The notes beneath the pieces are model-generated. The model was given only the letters and a program-made list of their open reading frames with translations, did no database searches and had not been told where the DNA came from. A DNA stretch of 8,408 nucleotides from an uncultured Oribacterium sp. (GTDB lineage Bacteria; Bacillota; Clostridia; Lachnospirales; Lachnospiraceae). Made by a program: the position numbers and the translations under genes. The stretch is taken from contig CALHIC010000114.1 of the NCBI GenBank assembly GCA_938030845.1, positions 1 through 8,408 of the forward strand. The letters are read 5' to 3'. Every line of letters starts with the position of its first letter. Position 1 is the stretch's first letter. This document shows positions 1 to 5,902 of the stretch, piece by piece.

Positions 1-35
1 GACAAAATCTTTACTCTATTAATATTCACTTTCTG

Positions 36-123
36 AAAAAAAGGCATCTCTTCCAAGACTTTTCTAAAAAGAAAAAAGCATCTCCAAAATCTCTATACAG
101 AAAGAAAATGGAAATGCCTTTTT
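36..123 (-). terminator. Putative transcription terminator after the transglutaminase lipoprotein gene
   Basis: The arms AAAAAGGCAT (38-47) and ATGCCTTTTT (114-123) are perfectly complementary. The stem continues inward with TTCC (51-54) against GGAA (110-113) after a three-base bulge. Read on the minus strand, the hairpin ends in a run of T at 42-36, as expected of an intrinsic terminator for the gene ending at 243. It also ends in T on the plus strand, so it could work both ways. The loop of about 55 nt is unusually long. A second, imperfect copy of the 5' arm (AAAAAAGCATCTCC, 72-85) lies inside the loop and could pair with the same 3' arm, giving a shorter alternative hairpin. Confidence 0.55.
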
Positions 124-149
124 ACATGTTTTTGATACTATTTAGTAGC

Positions 150-191
150 GTGTTTCAATAGAAGTGTTTCAGTAGAAGCTTTTCAGTAGAA
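150..191. repeat. 14-bp tandem repeat, three copies
   Basis: Three adjacent 14-bp units can be read: GTGTTTCAATAGAA (150-163), GTGTTTCAGTAGAA (164-177) and GCTTTTCAGTAGAA (178-191). A degenerate start of a fourth follows (GCATTC, 192-197). They differ at one to three positions. The repeat lies in the noncoding stretch just past the lipoprotein gene. No function is evident; replication slippage is the simplest origin. Confidence 0.8.
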
Positions 192-210
192 GCATTCTGA
201 TTTGTACGCT

Positions 211-262
211 CTTCTTTACTGCATTATGCCTTCTTTACTACATTAAGCCTTCTTTGCAAAGC
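211..262. repeat. 19-bp tandem repeat running into the 3' end of the lipoprotein gene
   Basis: Two 19-bp units, 211-229 and 230-248, share CTTCTTTACT(G/A)CATTA(T/A)GC. A third partial copy starts at 249 with CTTCTTTGCAAAGC. On the minus strand the third copy is the end of the coding region (residues AKKA and the stop codon), and the other two are in the 3' untranslated region. The coding terminus appears to have been duplicated outward, or repeat units have encroached on the gene. The array is distinct from the 14-bp repeat next to it. Confidence 0.75.
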
Positions 263-1376
263 TGTAGGTATAAACGAATTGATCCGGAGTGTAGTTATCA
301 AGCTTTACTCCGTCAACCTCTGCGTATGGATAGCCGAAATCATTTAAAGCCTCTCCATCCTGTGCAGGGTTCAAGGTAAGGTCTCTTCCATCAGATAAAA
401 TCATACGCTCTGCATCACAGTTACCAAAGTAGTATTCCTGCTTTTCCTTGGTTTCTGCCTGGTCCTTTGTCCAATTATTCTTTAAAACAGCCTTTAACAC
501 ATCGGCGGGATCTGCGGAAACCCAACCGGTTCCCTTTAAATAAAACTCTGCCCAGCAGTGCTGATTCTTGGTGATATCCTCTGCATTGATACGGATTCCG
601 AAATGCTCTCTGGCAGGAATTCCGGATGCACGGCAAAGAGCTACAAACATGGAGTTGATATCGGTACATTTTCCGGACATAGTTGTGTCTAAAAGGGCAC
701 AAACATCTCCCTCACCGCAGCCTTTTACACTTTCATCACGGTTCATGTTGGCAATAACCCAGTCATAGATTGCTCTTGCCTTCTCTAAATCTGTGGTCTT
801 TCCTTCGGTTACTTCTGCGGCCTTATTCTTCACCTGATCATTTAAGGGAAGGTTCTTGGAAGGCTCCAGATACTTCTTCACATCTGCAGGAATCTCCGCC
901 TTATCATCCTCCTTTAACTCAGGACTGACGATTTCTTCTCTCTTTACCTGTAAATCCAGCTTTACCACTCTGTCGGCAGGCTCGGCATTTTCATCCCATT
1001 CCACATAGAGCATCTTATTGCCCCAGTCGTCCGTGTTCATTTCCGCCTTAGCATTTCCGGCATCATACTTTACGTCCTCAACAGTCTGATACTCACTGCT
1101 TTGAGGAACAGGAATCCAAAGACGAACCTTCTTTCCCTTTTCGTACTTGGATAAGTCAATGGTATTGTTTACTGCCCCCTCAACTACCTTCTTTTCGGAA
1201 GCTTCTGCCTTTTCTGTCTCCTTCTCAGTGCTCTTCTCCGTTGCGGCAACAGATTCTGTGCTCTTCTCTGTGCCCTTTGCACTTGTTTCTACGTTGCTTG
1301 TAGCCTTATTTCCGCAAGCAGCCATCAGCATTCCTACTGTTCCCAAGAGTAACATGACCTTTAAGCTTTTTTTCAT
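243..1376 (-). CDS. Transglutaminase-like domain lipoprotein
   Basis: A 377-residue secreted lipoprotein. Residues 1-21 form a lipoprotein signal (KK, hydrophobic core, then LMAAC), so Cys21 should be lipidated and the protein held on the outer face of the membrane. Residues 22-65 are a Lys/Glu/Ser/Thr-rich linker with TEKSTE-like repeats. The C-terminal half carries a transglutaminase-like (cysteine protease-fold) core with a visible Cys-His-Asp triad: Cys237 in GKCTDINSMF, His273 in NQHCWAEF and Asp289 in WVSADPAD. Such domains in bacteria act as peptidases or protein cross-linkers; the substrate here is unknown. The stretch at 75-150 (RLWIPVP ... EWDE) resembles the N-terminal beta domain often found before this core. 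The start is well supported by AGGAGG at 1382-1387, 5 nt before ATG. It is transcribed separately from the operon upstream, because a hairpin terminator and its own putative promoter lie between. Fold and localisation are confident; substrate is not. Confidence 0.88.
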   Translation of the reverse strand: MKKSLKVMLLLGTVGMLMAACGNKATSNVETSAKGTEKSTESVAATEKSTEKETEKAEASEKKVVEGAVNNTIDLSKYEKGKKVRLWIPVPQSSEYQTVEDVKYDAGNAKAEMNTDDWGNKMLYVEWDENAEPADRVVKLDLQVKREEIVSPELKEDDKAEIPADVKKYLEPSKNLPLNDQVKNKAAEVTEGKTTDLEKARAIYDWVIANMNRDESVKGCGEGDVCALLDTTMSGKCTDINSMFVALCRASGIPAREHFGIRINAEDITKNQHCWAEFYLKGTGWVSADPADVLKAVLKNNWTKDQAETKEKQEYYFGNCDAERMILSDGRDLTLNPAQDGEALNDFGYPYAEVDGVKLDNYTPDQFVYTYSFAKKA

Positions 1377-1444
1377 TTTTTCCTCCTTAAGCCACTCTTT
1401 TAAACTGTAACGAGGAAGAGTATACGCCAGAGGTCTACGGGAGA

Positions 1445-1503
1445 GAAATTGAATTTCACAATAAATTTTTAGTTTTATTACATAAGCTTATAAATAGAGT
1501 CAA
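1445..1503 (-). promoter_or_regulatory. Putative promoter and palindromes upstream of the lipoprotein gene
   Basis: On the minus strand TTGACT (1503-1498) is a good -35 element. Seventeen bases further is TAATAA (1480-1475), a weak -10. The spacer contains the perfect palindrome ATAAGCTTAT (1482-1491). Just downstream of the expected start point is a second hyphenated palindrome, GAAATT-G-AATTTC (1445-1457). Either could be an operator, though short AT-rich palindromes also arise by chance. Another -10-like TATACT at 1424-1419, without a convincing -35, is an alternative. Confidence 0.45.
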
Positions 1504-1535
1504 CTATTATAGCCTGAAACCACACTGCCAACTCG

Positions 1536-1570
1536 AAAAAGAGCTTGTCTTATACGACAAGTCCTTTTCC
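1536..1570 (-). terminator. Intrinsic terminator at the end of the three-gene surface-glycan operon
   Basis: On the minus strand the sequence forms a stem with core CTTGTC/GACAAG around a 6-nt loop (GTATAA). After one mismatch it extends through AAAAGG against CTCTTTT, and the descending arm is followed by T residues. It begins about 16 bp after the stop codon of the gene ending at 1586 and lies before the promoter of the lipoprotein gene, so it separates the two transcription units. The A-tract and T-tract on both sides could make it partly bidirectional. Confidence 0.75.
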
Positions 1571-1585
1571 ATTTTACCTTACAGC

Positions 1586-2113
1586 TTATTCTTTCTTTGC
1601 CAATAAAGCACCGATTCCTCCGGCAATTAATGCCAAAATTCCTACTACCAGGTAAACCCATTCAAAGCTTCCGCTGGTTCCGTAAATGTCCAATACCCCT
1701 TTATATATGGAGCCTACCGTTAGTATCGCCACGCCGCTCTTCCAAAGGAAGAATGCCAAAGAGGTGAAGAATAGCTTCTTTTCCCCTGCCTCATCCGCAT
1801 TTTCCAAAGAAAGATTCCAAAGGCGATTGCCTGTGCATAGGTTGATAAACTTTGGAAGGAAAATGAGACTTAAGGGCAGTAAAAAGGCATAGCTCATAAA
1901 AACCGAGCTGACTCCATGGGAGAAAATGCCATAAATCTTTGCAAATACAAAGACAAAAACCGTGGTCAAAGTAATGGGAAGAAGCGATTTCCAAGATAAC
2001 TGACTCGTTTTATTGTCAGAAATATTCTGCCTGTTCTGCATATTCTCCATCCTTTCTTCAGCATTGTCCTGACGACTTGCCGAATGATAGTAAATAACTT
2101 GATTCTTTTCCAT
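1586..2113 (-). CDS. Small four-helix membrane protein of unknown function
   Basis: A 175-residue protein I do not recognise as a named family. Residues 1-40 are hydrophilic and Asn/Gln/Glu-rich, probably cytoplasmic. About four hydrophobic helices follow, near 43-64, 68-87, 114-136 and 151-171, and the last ends in AKKE. A charged loop (NADEAGEKK, 105-113) separates the two helix pairs. No catalytic motif is visible. The start is supported by CCTCCT at 2120-2125 (GGAGG on the coding strand), 6 nt from ATG; in-frame Met22 and Met25 are less likely for that reason. It is the last gene of the unit with the phosphodiester glycosidase (40-bp gap) and the glycosyltransferase-GtrA fusion, and is followed by a terminator. 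Its position suggests an accessory role in the same surface-polymer process, but this is inference from context only. Confidence 0.75.
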   Translation of the reverse strand: MEKNQVIYYHSASRQDNAEERMENMQNRQNISDNKTSQLSWKSLLPITLTTVFVFVFAKIYGIFSHGVSSVFMSYAFLLPLSLIFLPKFINLCTGNRLWNLSLENADEAGEKKLFFTSLAFFLWKSGVAILTVGSIYKGVLDIYGTSGSFEWVYLVVGILALIAGGIGALLAKKE

Positions 2114-2153
2114 TTGATGCCTCCTCTATACTGATTTTCATAGCATTTCCAGT

Positions 2154-3602
2154 TTATGAGTTCTTTCCGATATATAAGATATCGCTGACTGCTCGCTCGG
2201 AAATCTTATTTCCGTTGGTGGTTGGGTTATTGACCACCTCTCCCTGGAACACCATGGTAGAGGATCCGCCGCCATCCAGGTTATAAACATTGGTCGCCCC
2301 TAAAGACTTCATAAAGTTTGCCAACTCATAAAGGCTTAATCCCGCACTTTCTGAGGTTCTTCCGTCGGATACCACAAAGAGATAATGATTCTTTGCTACA
2401 GTGCCGATGGCTGTTCTTGGGTTACTGGCCATTGCCATACCTACCTCATCATTTTCCGTAACAGCTACCTCTCCGTTCTCAACCAAAACCGGTCCAAAGG
2501 AAAGAACCTGCCAAGCCTGCTTTTGAAGTAGAGAGTCTGTAGTGGTGTCGGATTCGGAAATGAAGGAAAGGGTTCCATCCTTAGAAATCACCATATCTTC
2601 TCCGTTGCTTCCCTGACTTCTATACACCACACCGTTTCGGATAACATATCCGCTCTGTCTTGCCCCATAGTAGTCTCCATTGATAGCTAAAACCGCATTG
2701 TTTTCCTCTGCCATATCGGAAGTAGTATCGGTAATGTTTCTTCCATAAGTATTGTTTGCAAATGCGGAAAGAATACTTGTTCCATCTGTGACTTCCACAT
2801 CCGCCACATAGATATTACTGTCGTAAGCTCTGTACTGGGTTACGGTAATTTTGCTCTTGCTGTCGGAGTAAGTACCGATTACCGTTCCGGAACTTGAGCT
2901 GCTTGTGCTACCGGAGATACCGGAGGAATTCGTAGTGGATTCCGTAGTGGATTCCGTAGTGGATTCCGTAGTGGATTTCGTTCCGGAGCTTGTGTTGTTG
3001 GATCCGGAACTGCCGGAGTTGGTTTTCCCGGATTTTGTACCGGAATTGCCGGTAGAAGCGGAATTTGAGCTATTGCCGGAATTATTTTTAGAAGAGTTTC
3101 CGGAGCTGTTATTCGAGGAATTATTGCCTGAATTTCTCTTTCCGCCACCCGGACCACCCTGTCCTCCTCGTCCCGGACCACCTTGACCATGTCCTCCCGG
3201 ACCGCTATTGCCGGGGCCGCCGAAGCCCTGTCCATTATCGAATCCGCCATTTCCGCCAAATCCCCGGTCAGAATTGTTTTCATCGTAGTTTTCGTTATTT
3301 TCACCATCCTGATTGTAGCCGTCTTGATTAAATCCATTTTGCTCGGAATCATCTTGATTGAAGTCACTTTGCCCTGCGTTGTTGGAACTTAAACCGTCCT
3401 GATCCTGATTAGCTACATAGGCATTTTCCACCTCAGTACTCTCCTCTTCATTTATAGACAGCCCGTTGGAATCTAAGTTCTGTCCCGACACCGTCTGCAT
3501 GGGGTGGGGGATTACGAAGGTATCCAAGAGGGCATAGGAGGTAAATGAAGCCAATGCCACACCACATATAATTCCTGCTTTTTTTCCGTTAAACTTTCTC
3601 AT
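2154..3602 (-). CDS. Membrane-anchored phosphodiester glycosidase (NAGPA domain) with long low-complexity stalk
   Basis: A 482-residue protein in three parts. Residues 8-30 are a hydrophobic signal or anchor helix after a basic MRKFNGKK start, so the rest should be extracellular. Residues about 40-240 are low complexity: an Asp/Gln/Asn-rich part with NQDG repeats (65-112), a Gly-rich part (113-155) and a Ser/Asn/Thr-rich part (156-240) containing tandem ESTT. Residues about 241-482 match the phosphodiester glycosidase family (NAGPA, PF09992) that includes the enzyme uncovering mannose 6-phosphate and bacterial proteins annotated as exopolysaccharide-related. Conserved signatures are NGDYY (308-312), PRTAIG (395-400), VSDGR (411-415) and NLDGGGSSTM (441-450). 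Bacterial members are thought to cleave sugar-1-phosphodiester bonds; the substrate here may be a surface glycan. Its ribosome binding site (AAGGAAAGGA) overlaps the stop codon of the upstream glycosyltransferase gene, 15 bp away, so expression is probably coupled. The stalk likely spans the cell wall. Confidence 0.88.
   Translation of the reverse strand: MRKFNGKKAGIICGVALASFTSYALLDTFVIPHPMQTVSGQNLDSNGLSINEEESTEVENAYVANQDQDGLSSNNAGQSDFNQDDSEQNGFNQDGYNQDGENNENYDENNSDRGFGGNGGFDNGQGFGGPGNSGPGGHGQGGPGRGGQGGPGGGKRNSGNNSSNNSSGNSSKNNSGNSSNSASTGNSGTKSGKTNSGSSGSNNTSSGTKSTTESTTESTTESTTNSSGISGSTSSSSSGTVIGTYSDSKSKITVTQYRAYDSNIYVADVEVTDGTSILSAFANNTYGRNITDTTSDMAEENNAVLAINGDYYGARQSGYVIRNGVVYRSQGSNGEDMVISKDGTLSFISESDTTTDSLLQKQAWQVLSFGPVLVENGEVAVTENDEVGMAMASNPRTAIGTVAKNHYLFVVSDGRTSESAGLSLYELANFMKSLGATNVYNLDGGGSSTMVFQGEVVNNPTTNGNKISERAVSDILYIGKNS
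2931..2978. repeat. 12-bp tandem repeat, four copies, inside the glycosidase stalk
   Basis: The unit CGTAGTGGATTC occurs four times in a row (2931-2942, 2943-2954, 2955-2966 and 2967-2978), with one change in the last base of the final copy. It encodes ESTT repeats at about residues 209-224. Because the unit is a multiple of three, slippage would lengthen or shorten the stalk without breaking the frame. The near-perfect identity points to recent expansion. Confidence 0.92.
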
Positions 3603-3617
3603 AATTCTATCCTTTCC

Positions 3618-4904
3618 TTATACTTTCGCCTGTATCATCCGGCCGTTTTTCTCTTGTAAGGCCTCTTCAAACGTCGCCAACTCTTCATCCTTTTTGCCGG
3701 AAAATGCCTTAGACGCTTCTATCTTTGCTGCGCCATAGGGCTTCCTAAGCTCTTCCTGCTTAGCTGCTACTTTCTTGCTACTATTCTTTTCAAAAATCCA
3801 TTTCTTTTGCACGAAGTAGGACAGGCAGAACAACAAGCCTTCCGTTAAAATCTTCGCCAGGTAGGGATTCATTCCCAAGCTTCCTACGATTCCCGATAAG
3901 ATAAAGCTATTAATTAAGAAGATAAATGCCGCCAATCCCAGATAAGAGAAGTACTCTTCCTTCTTAAAACTCTTTAGTGCGGATAAATTCCACTTAGTTC
4001 TCTTCTGTACTTTAGCGTTTTCTATTCTCTTCTTGCTTTCTTCAATATCTTCCTTTCCTTCCTCTCCGGAGAACACCATGGTCTTGTTTAAGAAGAAATT
4101 TAGGTGTAGAGAAATCACTCTTGCCAGAAAATTCGATACAAACAGCCCTCCTGTAATTAGGAAGAAGAAACTGTAAAGCAGAAAATCCGCCAGGAAGGAT
4201 AACAAGGAGCTGGCAGAGAACTTCAAAATCTGCTTGTAAATCCGATAGGAATCCTTCACCGTATCAAAATGGCTTTCCGCATTGTCATTGATATATATCG
4301 TTTCAATAGGCACCTCTTTCATAGGCACTCCTTCCTTTGCCAAAAACAAAAGCACATTCATTTCGTATTCGTAACGCTCTCCGGGAATCGTCAGCATTTC
4401 CGGAATCATCTTGCCGGAAAATGCCCGCATCCCTGTCTGGGTATCCTTCACTTCCACGCCGGTGCAAAGATTAAACACCTCCTTGGTAATGCCGTTTCCG
4501 ATTCTGGAGCGAAGAGGAGAATCCTTGGACTGGGTTCTGCTGCCAAGAATCAGAGTATCTTTTTTCTTCTCTGCTACAGAAAGTAGATTGAGGGCGTCCT
4601 TCAGCAAATGCTGTCCGTCCGCGTCCAAGGTGATAATGGTGAAATCTCCTTGCAGTCCCGCATTTTCCTTCTGCAAATATTCCAGTCCCGCCTTTAAAGC
4701 GGCACCCTTTCCTCTATTTTCCGGGAAGGACAGCACTCTGGCCTCCGTCTCCCTTTCTATCTTATGGAAGAGAGACAAATACTCCTCTCCCGAGCCGTCA
4801 TTTACAATCAGGCAATCCATTCCATGTTCTTCAATTCCTTTTACAAATTCCAATAACTGTATAATGGGTTTATAAGCCGGTATTAAGGCAATCCTCTTTT
4901 TCAT
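3618..4904 (-). CDS. Family 2 glycosyltransferase fused to a GtrA membrane domain
   Basis: A 428-residue fusion. Residues 1-225 are a GT-A glycosyltransferase of the polyprenyl-phosphate mannosyl/glucosyl transferase type (DPM1-like). They carry IALIPAYKP at the start, VNDGS (34-38), ENRGKGAAL (62-70), the metal-binding DADGQH (94-99), GSR (121-123) and TQTGMRAF (155-162). Residues about 228-373 are a GtrA-like domain of four membrane helices with the family's N-K-x-x-VF and K-K-W-I-F signatures (273-278, 367-371). The first domain would load a sugar on undecaprenyl phosphate at the inner face and the second would help flip it outward; this is family knowledge, not shown here. Unusual points are a charged insert of about 38 residues between the second and third helices (280-318) and a charged tail of about 55 residues. 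The start is supported by AAGGAGGG (4918-4911), 6 nt from ATG. It is the first gene of the operon. Confidence 0.9.
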   Translation of the reverse strand: MKKRIALIPAYKPIIQLLEFVKGIEEHGMDCLIVNDGSGEEYLSLFHKIERETEARVLSFPENRGKGAALKAGLEYLQKENAGLQGDFTIITLDADGQHLLKDALNLLSVAEKKKDTLILGSRTQSKDSPLRSRIGNGITKEVFNLCTGVEVKDTQTGMRAFSGKMIPEMLTIPGERYEYEMNVLLFLAKEGVPMKEVPIETIYINDNAESHFDTVKDSYRIYKQILKFSASSLLSFLADFLLYSFFFLITGGLFVSNFLARVISLHLNFFLNKTMVFSGEEGKEDIEESKKRIENAKVQKRTKWNLSALKSFKKEEYFSYLGLAAFIFLINSFILSGIVGSLGMNPYLAKILTEGLLFCLSYFVQKKWIFEKNSSKKVAAKQEELRKPYGAAKIEASKAFSGKKDEELATFEEALQEKNGRMIQAKV

Positions 4905-4934
4905 GCTTATCCCTCCTTGTCTGCTTTAGTTTCC

Positions 4935-4973
4935 TGAAAGGAAGGTTGGAAGTACTTGCTTCAATTCCTTTCA
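4935..4973 (-). promoter_or_regulatory. 5' leader stem-loop of the glycosyltransferase operon
   Basis: TGAAAGGAA (4935-4943) pairs perfectly with TTCCTTTCA (4965-4973). Inside, TT-GAAG (46-47 and 49-52 of the 4900s) pairs with CTTCAA (4959-4964), leaving three bulged G residues and a 6-nt loop. With a -10 element at 4986-4981, the transcript would begin close to the outer end of this stem, about 55 nt before the ribosome binding site. It could stabilise the 5' end or be a protein or RNA switch; no known riboswitch consensus is recognised. Confidence 0.5.
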
Positions 4974-4980
4974 TGGCTGG

Positions 4981-4986
4981 AGTATA
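4981..4986 (-). promoter_or_regulatory. Putative -10 element of the glycosyltransferase operon
   Basis: TATACT on the minus strand matches five of six bases of the sigma-A -10 consensus. No good -35 hexamer is present at the usual spacing; the upstream DNA is T-rich on this strand (A-rich on the plus strand), which may act as an UP-like element. The assignment rests on position, about 77 bp before the start codon, and on the absence of a better candidate. Confidence 0.4.
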
Positions 4987-5004
4987 GGAGAAAAAACTGA
5001 AATG

Positions 5005-5033
5005 AAGCTGAAAAAGAAGAAAAAAATCAGCTT
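5005..5033. repeat. 7-bp inverted repeat with A-rich spacer in the divergent intergenic region
   Basis: AAGCTGA (5005-5011) and TCAGCTT (5027-5033) form a perfect inverted repeat around 15 nearly all-A bases. It lies between the two divergent transcription units, just outside the first CGGCAAA operator. It may be a regulatory site or a weak hairpin; the sequence does not match the operators, so a different protein, or chance, is likely. Confidence 0.4.
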
Positions 5034-5038
5034 TAGCT

Positions 5039-5070
5039 ATATCGGCAAAAAAAATAAAATTTGCCGATAT
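5039..5070. promoter_or_regulatory. Operator-like inverted repeat 1 upstream of the AbiE-like module
   Basis: Perfect 11-bp arms ATATCGGCAAA (5039-5049) and TTTGCCGATAT (5060-5070) flank a 10-bp A-rich centre. It ends 4 bp before the putative -35 of the AbiE-like operon. A near-identical copy lies 76 bp downstream with the same arm length and spacer length. The paired arrangement resembles the two inverted repeats bound by AbiEi in the known autoregulated abiE promoter. It lacks a strong T-run after the stem in a sensible position, so a terminator is less likely. Confidence 0.8.
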
Positions 5071-5074
5071 GGTA

Positions 5075-5102
5075 TTGTGTTCTCACTCATTAACGATATA
5101 TT
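5075..5102 (+). promoter_or_regulatory. Putative promoter of the AbiE-like operon
   Basis: TTGTGT (5075-5080) as -35 and TATATT (5097-5102) as -10 are separated by 16 bp; TATTAT at 5099-5104 is an overlapping alternative with an 18-bp spacer. Transcription would start at about 5109-5112, immediately before the second inverted repeat. The core promoter is thus framed by the two operator-like repeats, one upstream of the -35 and one in the first transcribed bases. Confidence 0.6.
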
Positions 5103-5114
5103 ATATAGTGAACC

Positions 5115-5146
5115 ATAACGGCAAAAAAATAAGAATTTGCCGCTAT
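5115..5146. promoter_or_regulatory. Operator-like inverted repeat 2 in the AbiE-like leader
   Basis: Arms ATAACGGCAAA (5115-5125) and TTTGCCGCTAT (5136-5146) are complementary except at one position and flank a 10-bp A-rich centre. The core CGGCAAA half-sites and overall 32-bp length equal those of repeat 1. It lies between the predicted transcription start and the ribosome binding site (AAGAGG, 5151-5156), so a bound repressor could block initiation, and the transcript could also fold over this stem. Confidence 0.8.
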
Positions 5147-5161
5147 AGAAAAGAGGTCTGA

Positions 5162-5899
5162 ATGAAGGATTATTTACTTAGGGATACGTTGCCTGACTAT
5201 ACCATTTCAAGACAGGATATCTTAAAGCTGGCACAAAAAAGCGATCCTCTTTTTCGTGAAGGGCAACTTAAAGGATTACTTTCATACATGATTGAAAATT
5301 CAAAACTCGAACATATCGGACGAAACCAATATAGAAAAGTCCTAGATGCAGTGAATACAACAAAATATGAAAATCAATACTCCGATATTGCCTTGCAAAT
5401 AATTTCTATCATGGAGGAAGAATTTCCTTTGATTGAATACAGAATTTGGGAATTCCGATGGCTGAATGAATTTCTCAATCATCAGATTGGTCGCAATCAC
5501 ATCTTCCTTGAGGTAGAAAAGGACGGATGCGAATTTGTATTCGAGCGAATAGTGTCTGAATTTGCGGGAAAAGTACTTCTAAAACCTGATTTAAACCAGA
5601 TTCTTCGCTATGGCATCGATAACAGCATAATCATTGATCGCCTAATTAGTGAATCTCCAAAAGGAAGAAATAAGCAGCATCAACTGGCAATTGAAAAACT
5701 GATCGTTGATTTATTTGCTAACAAGCGGCTAAAGGAAATGCTCTCTTTCGGAGATTATCCGGCGGCTTTGGAAGCTATTTTTTCATTATATGAAGTCGAT
5801 CAAGTGAAAATGTTTCGGTACGCACGACGCAGAAACAAAGAAAGAGAACTGAGGGAATTCCTTCAAAATAAAACGAACATTGAGCTGAAAGTTTGGTGA
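5162..5899 (+). CDS. AbiEi-like antitoxin/repressor candidate (DUF6577-like)
   Basis: A 245-residue soluble protein encoded directly before an AbiEii-type toxin gene. Residues about 10-60 look like a winged helix: SRQDILKLAQKSDPLFREGQLKG has the spacing of a helix-turn-helix, followed by a wing ending in LEHIGRNQYRKV. The remainder (about 70-235) resembles the DUF6577 group as I recall it, with a conserved IWEFRWLNEF segment (95-104), FLEVEKD (115-121), an EKLIVDLFANKRL segment (178-190) and a basic FRYARRRNKERE end. That group typically accompanies AbiEii genes and has the layout of AbiEi: DNA-binding N-terminus and a C-terminal domain that neutralises the toxin. Predicted role: represses its own promoter through the CGGCAAA repeats and counters the toxin. 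The start has AAGAGG (5151-5156) 5 nt upstream. The region looks more AT-rich than the genes either side, consistent with acquisition. The family link is from pattern memory; the antitoxin role is inferred. Confidence 0.78.
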   Translation: MKDYLLRDTLPDYTISRQDILKLAQKSDPLFREGQLKGLLSYMIENSKLEHIGRNQYRKVLDAVNTTKYENQYSDIALQIISIMEEEFPLIEYRIWEFRWLNEFLNHQIGRNHIFLEVEKDGCEFVFERIVSEFAGKVLLKPDLNQILRYGIDNSIIIDRLISESPKGRNKQHQLAIEKLIVDLFANKRLKEMLSFGDYPAALEAIFSLYEVDQVKMFRYARRRNKERELREFLQNKTNIELKVW

Positions 5900-5902
5900 T
5901 GT

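Noticed and set aside
2905..3186. 93-codon plus-strand frame rich in Pro, Glu, Leu and Val
   Set aside because: It is the antisense of the low-complexity stalk; its composition is the mirror of the Gly/Asn/Ser-rich coding strand and it has no ribosome binding site.
2879..3367. 162-codon minus-strand frame overlapping the glycosidase stalk
   Set aside because: It is a frame-shifted reading of the same low-complexity repeats on the same strand, kept open by base bias; no domain is recognisable.
4411..4875. 154-codon plus-strand frame opposite the glycosyltransferase
   Set aside because: The glycosyltransferase strand carries all family motifs; the antisense frame is Ser/Phe/Pro-rich without motifs or a ribosome binding site.
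5039..5146. The CGGCAAA inverted repeats as transcription terminators or CRISPR-like repeats
   Set aside because: There are only two copies, with a promoter rather than a spacer between them, and no downstream T-run. Position around the promoter fits operators better.
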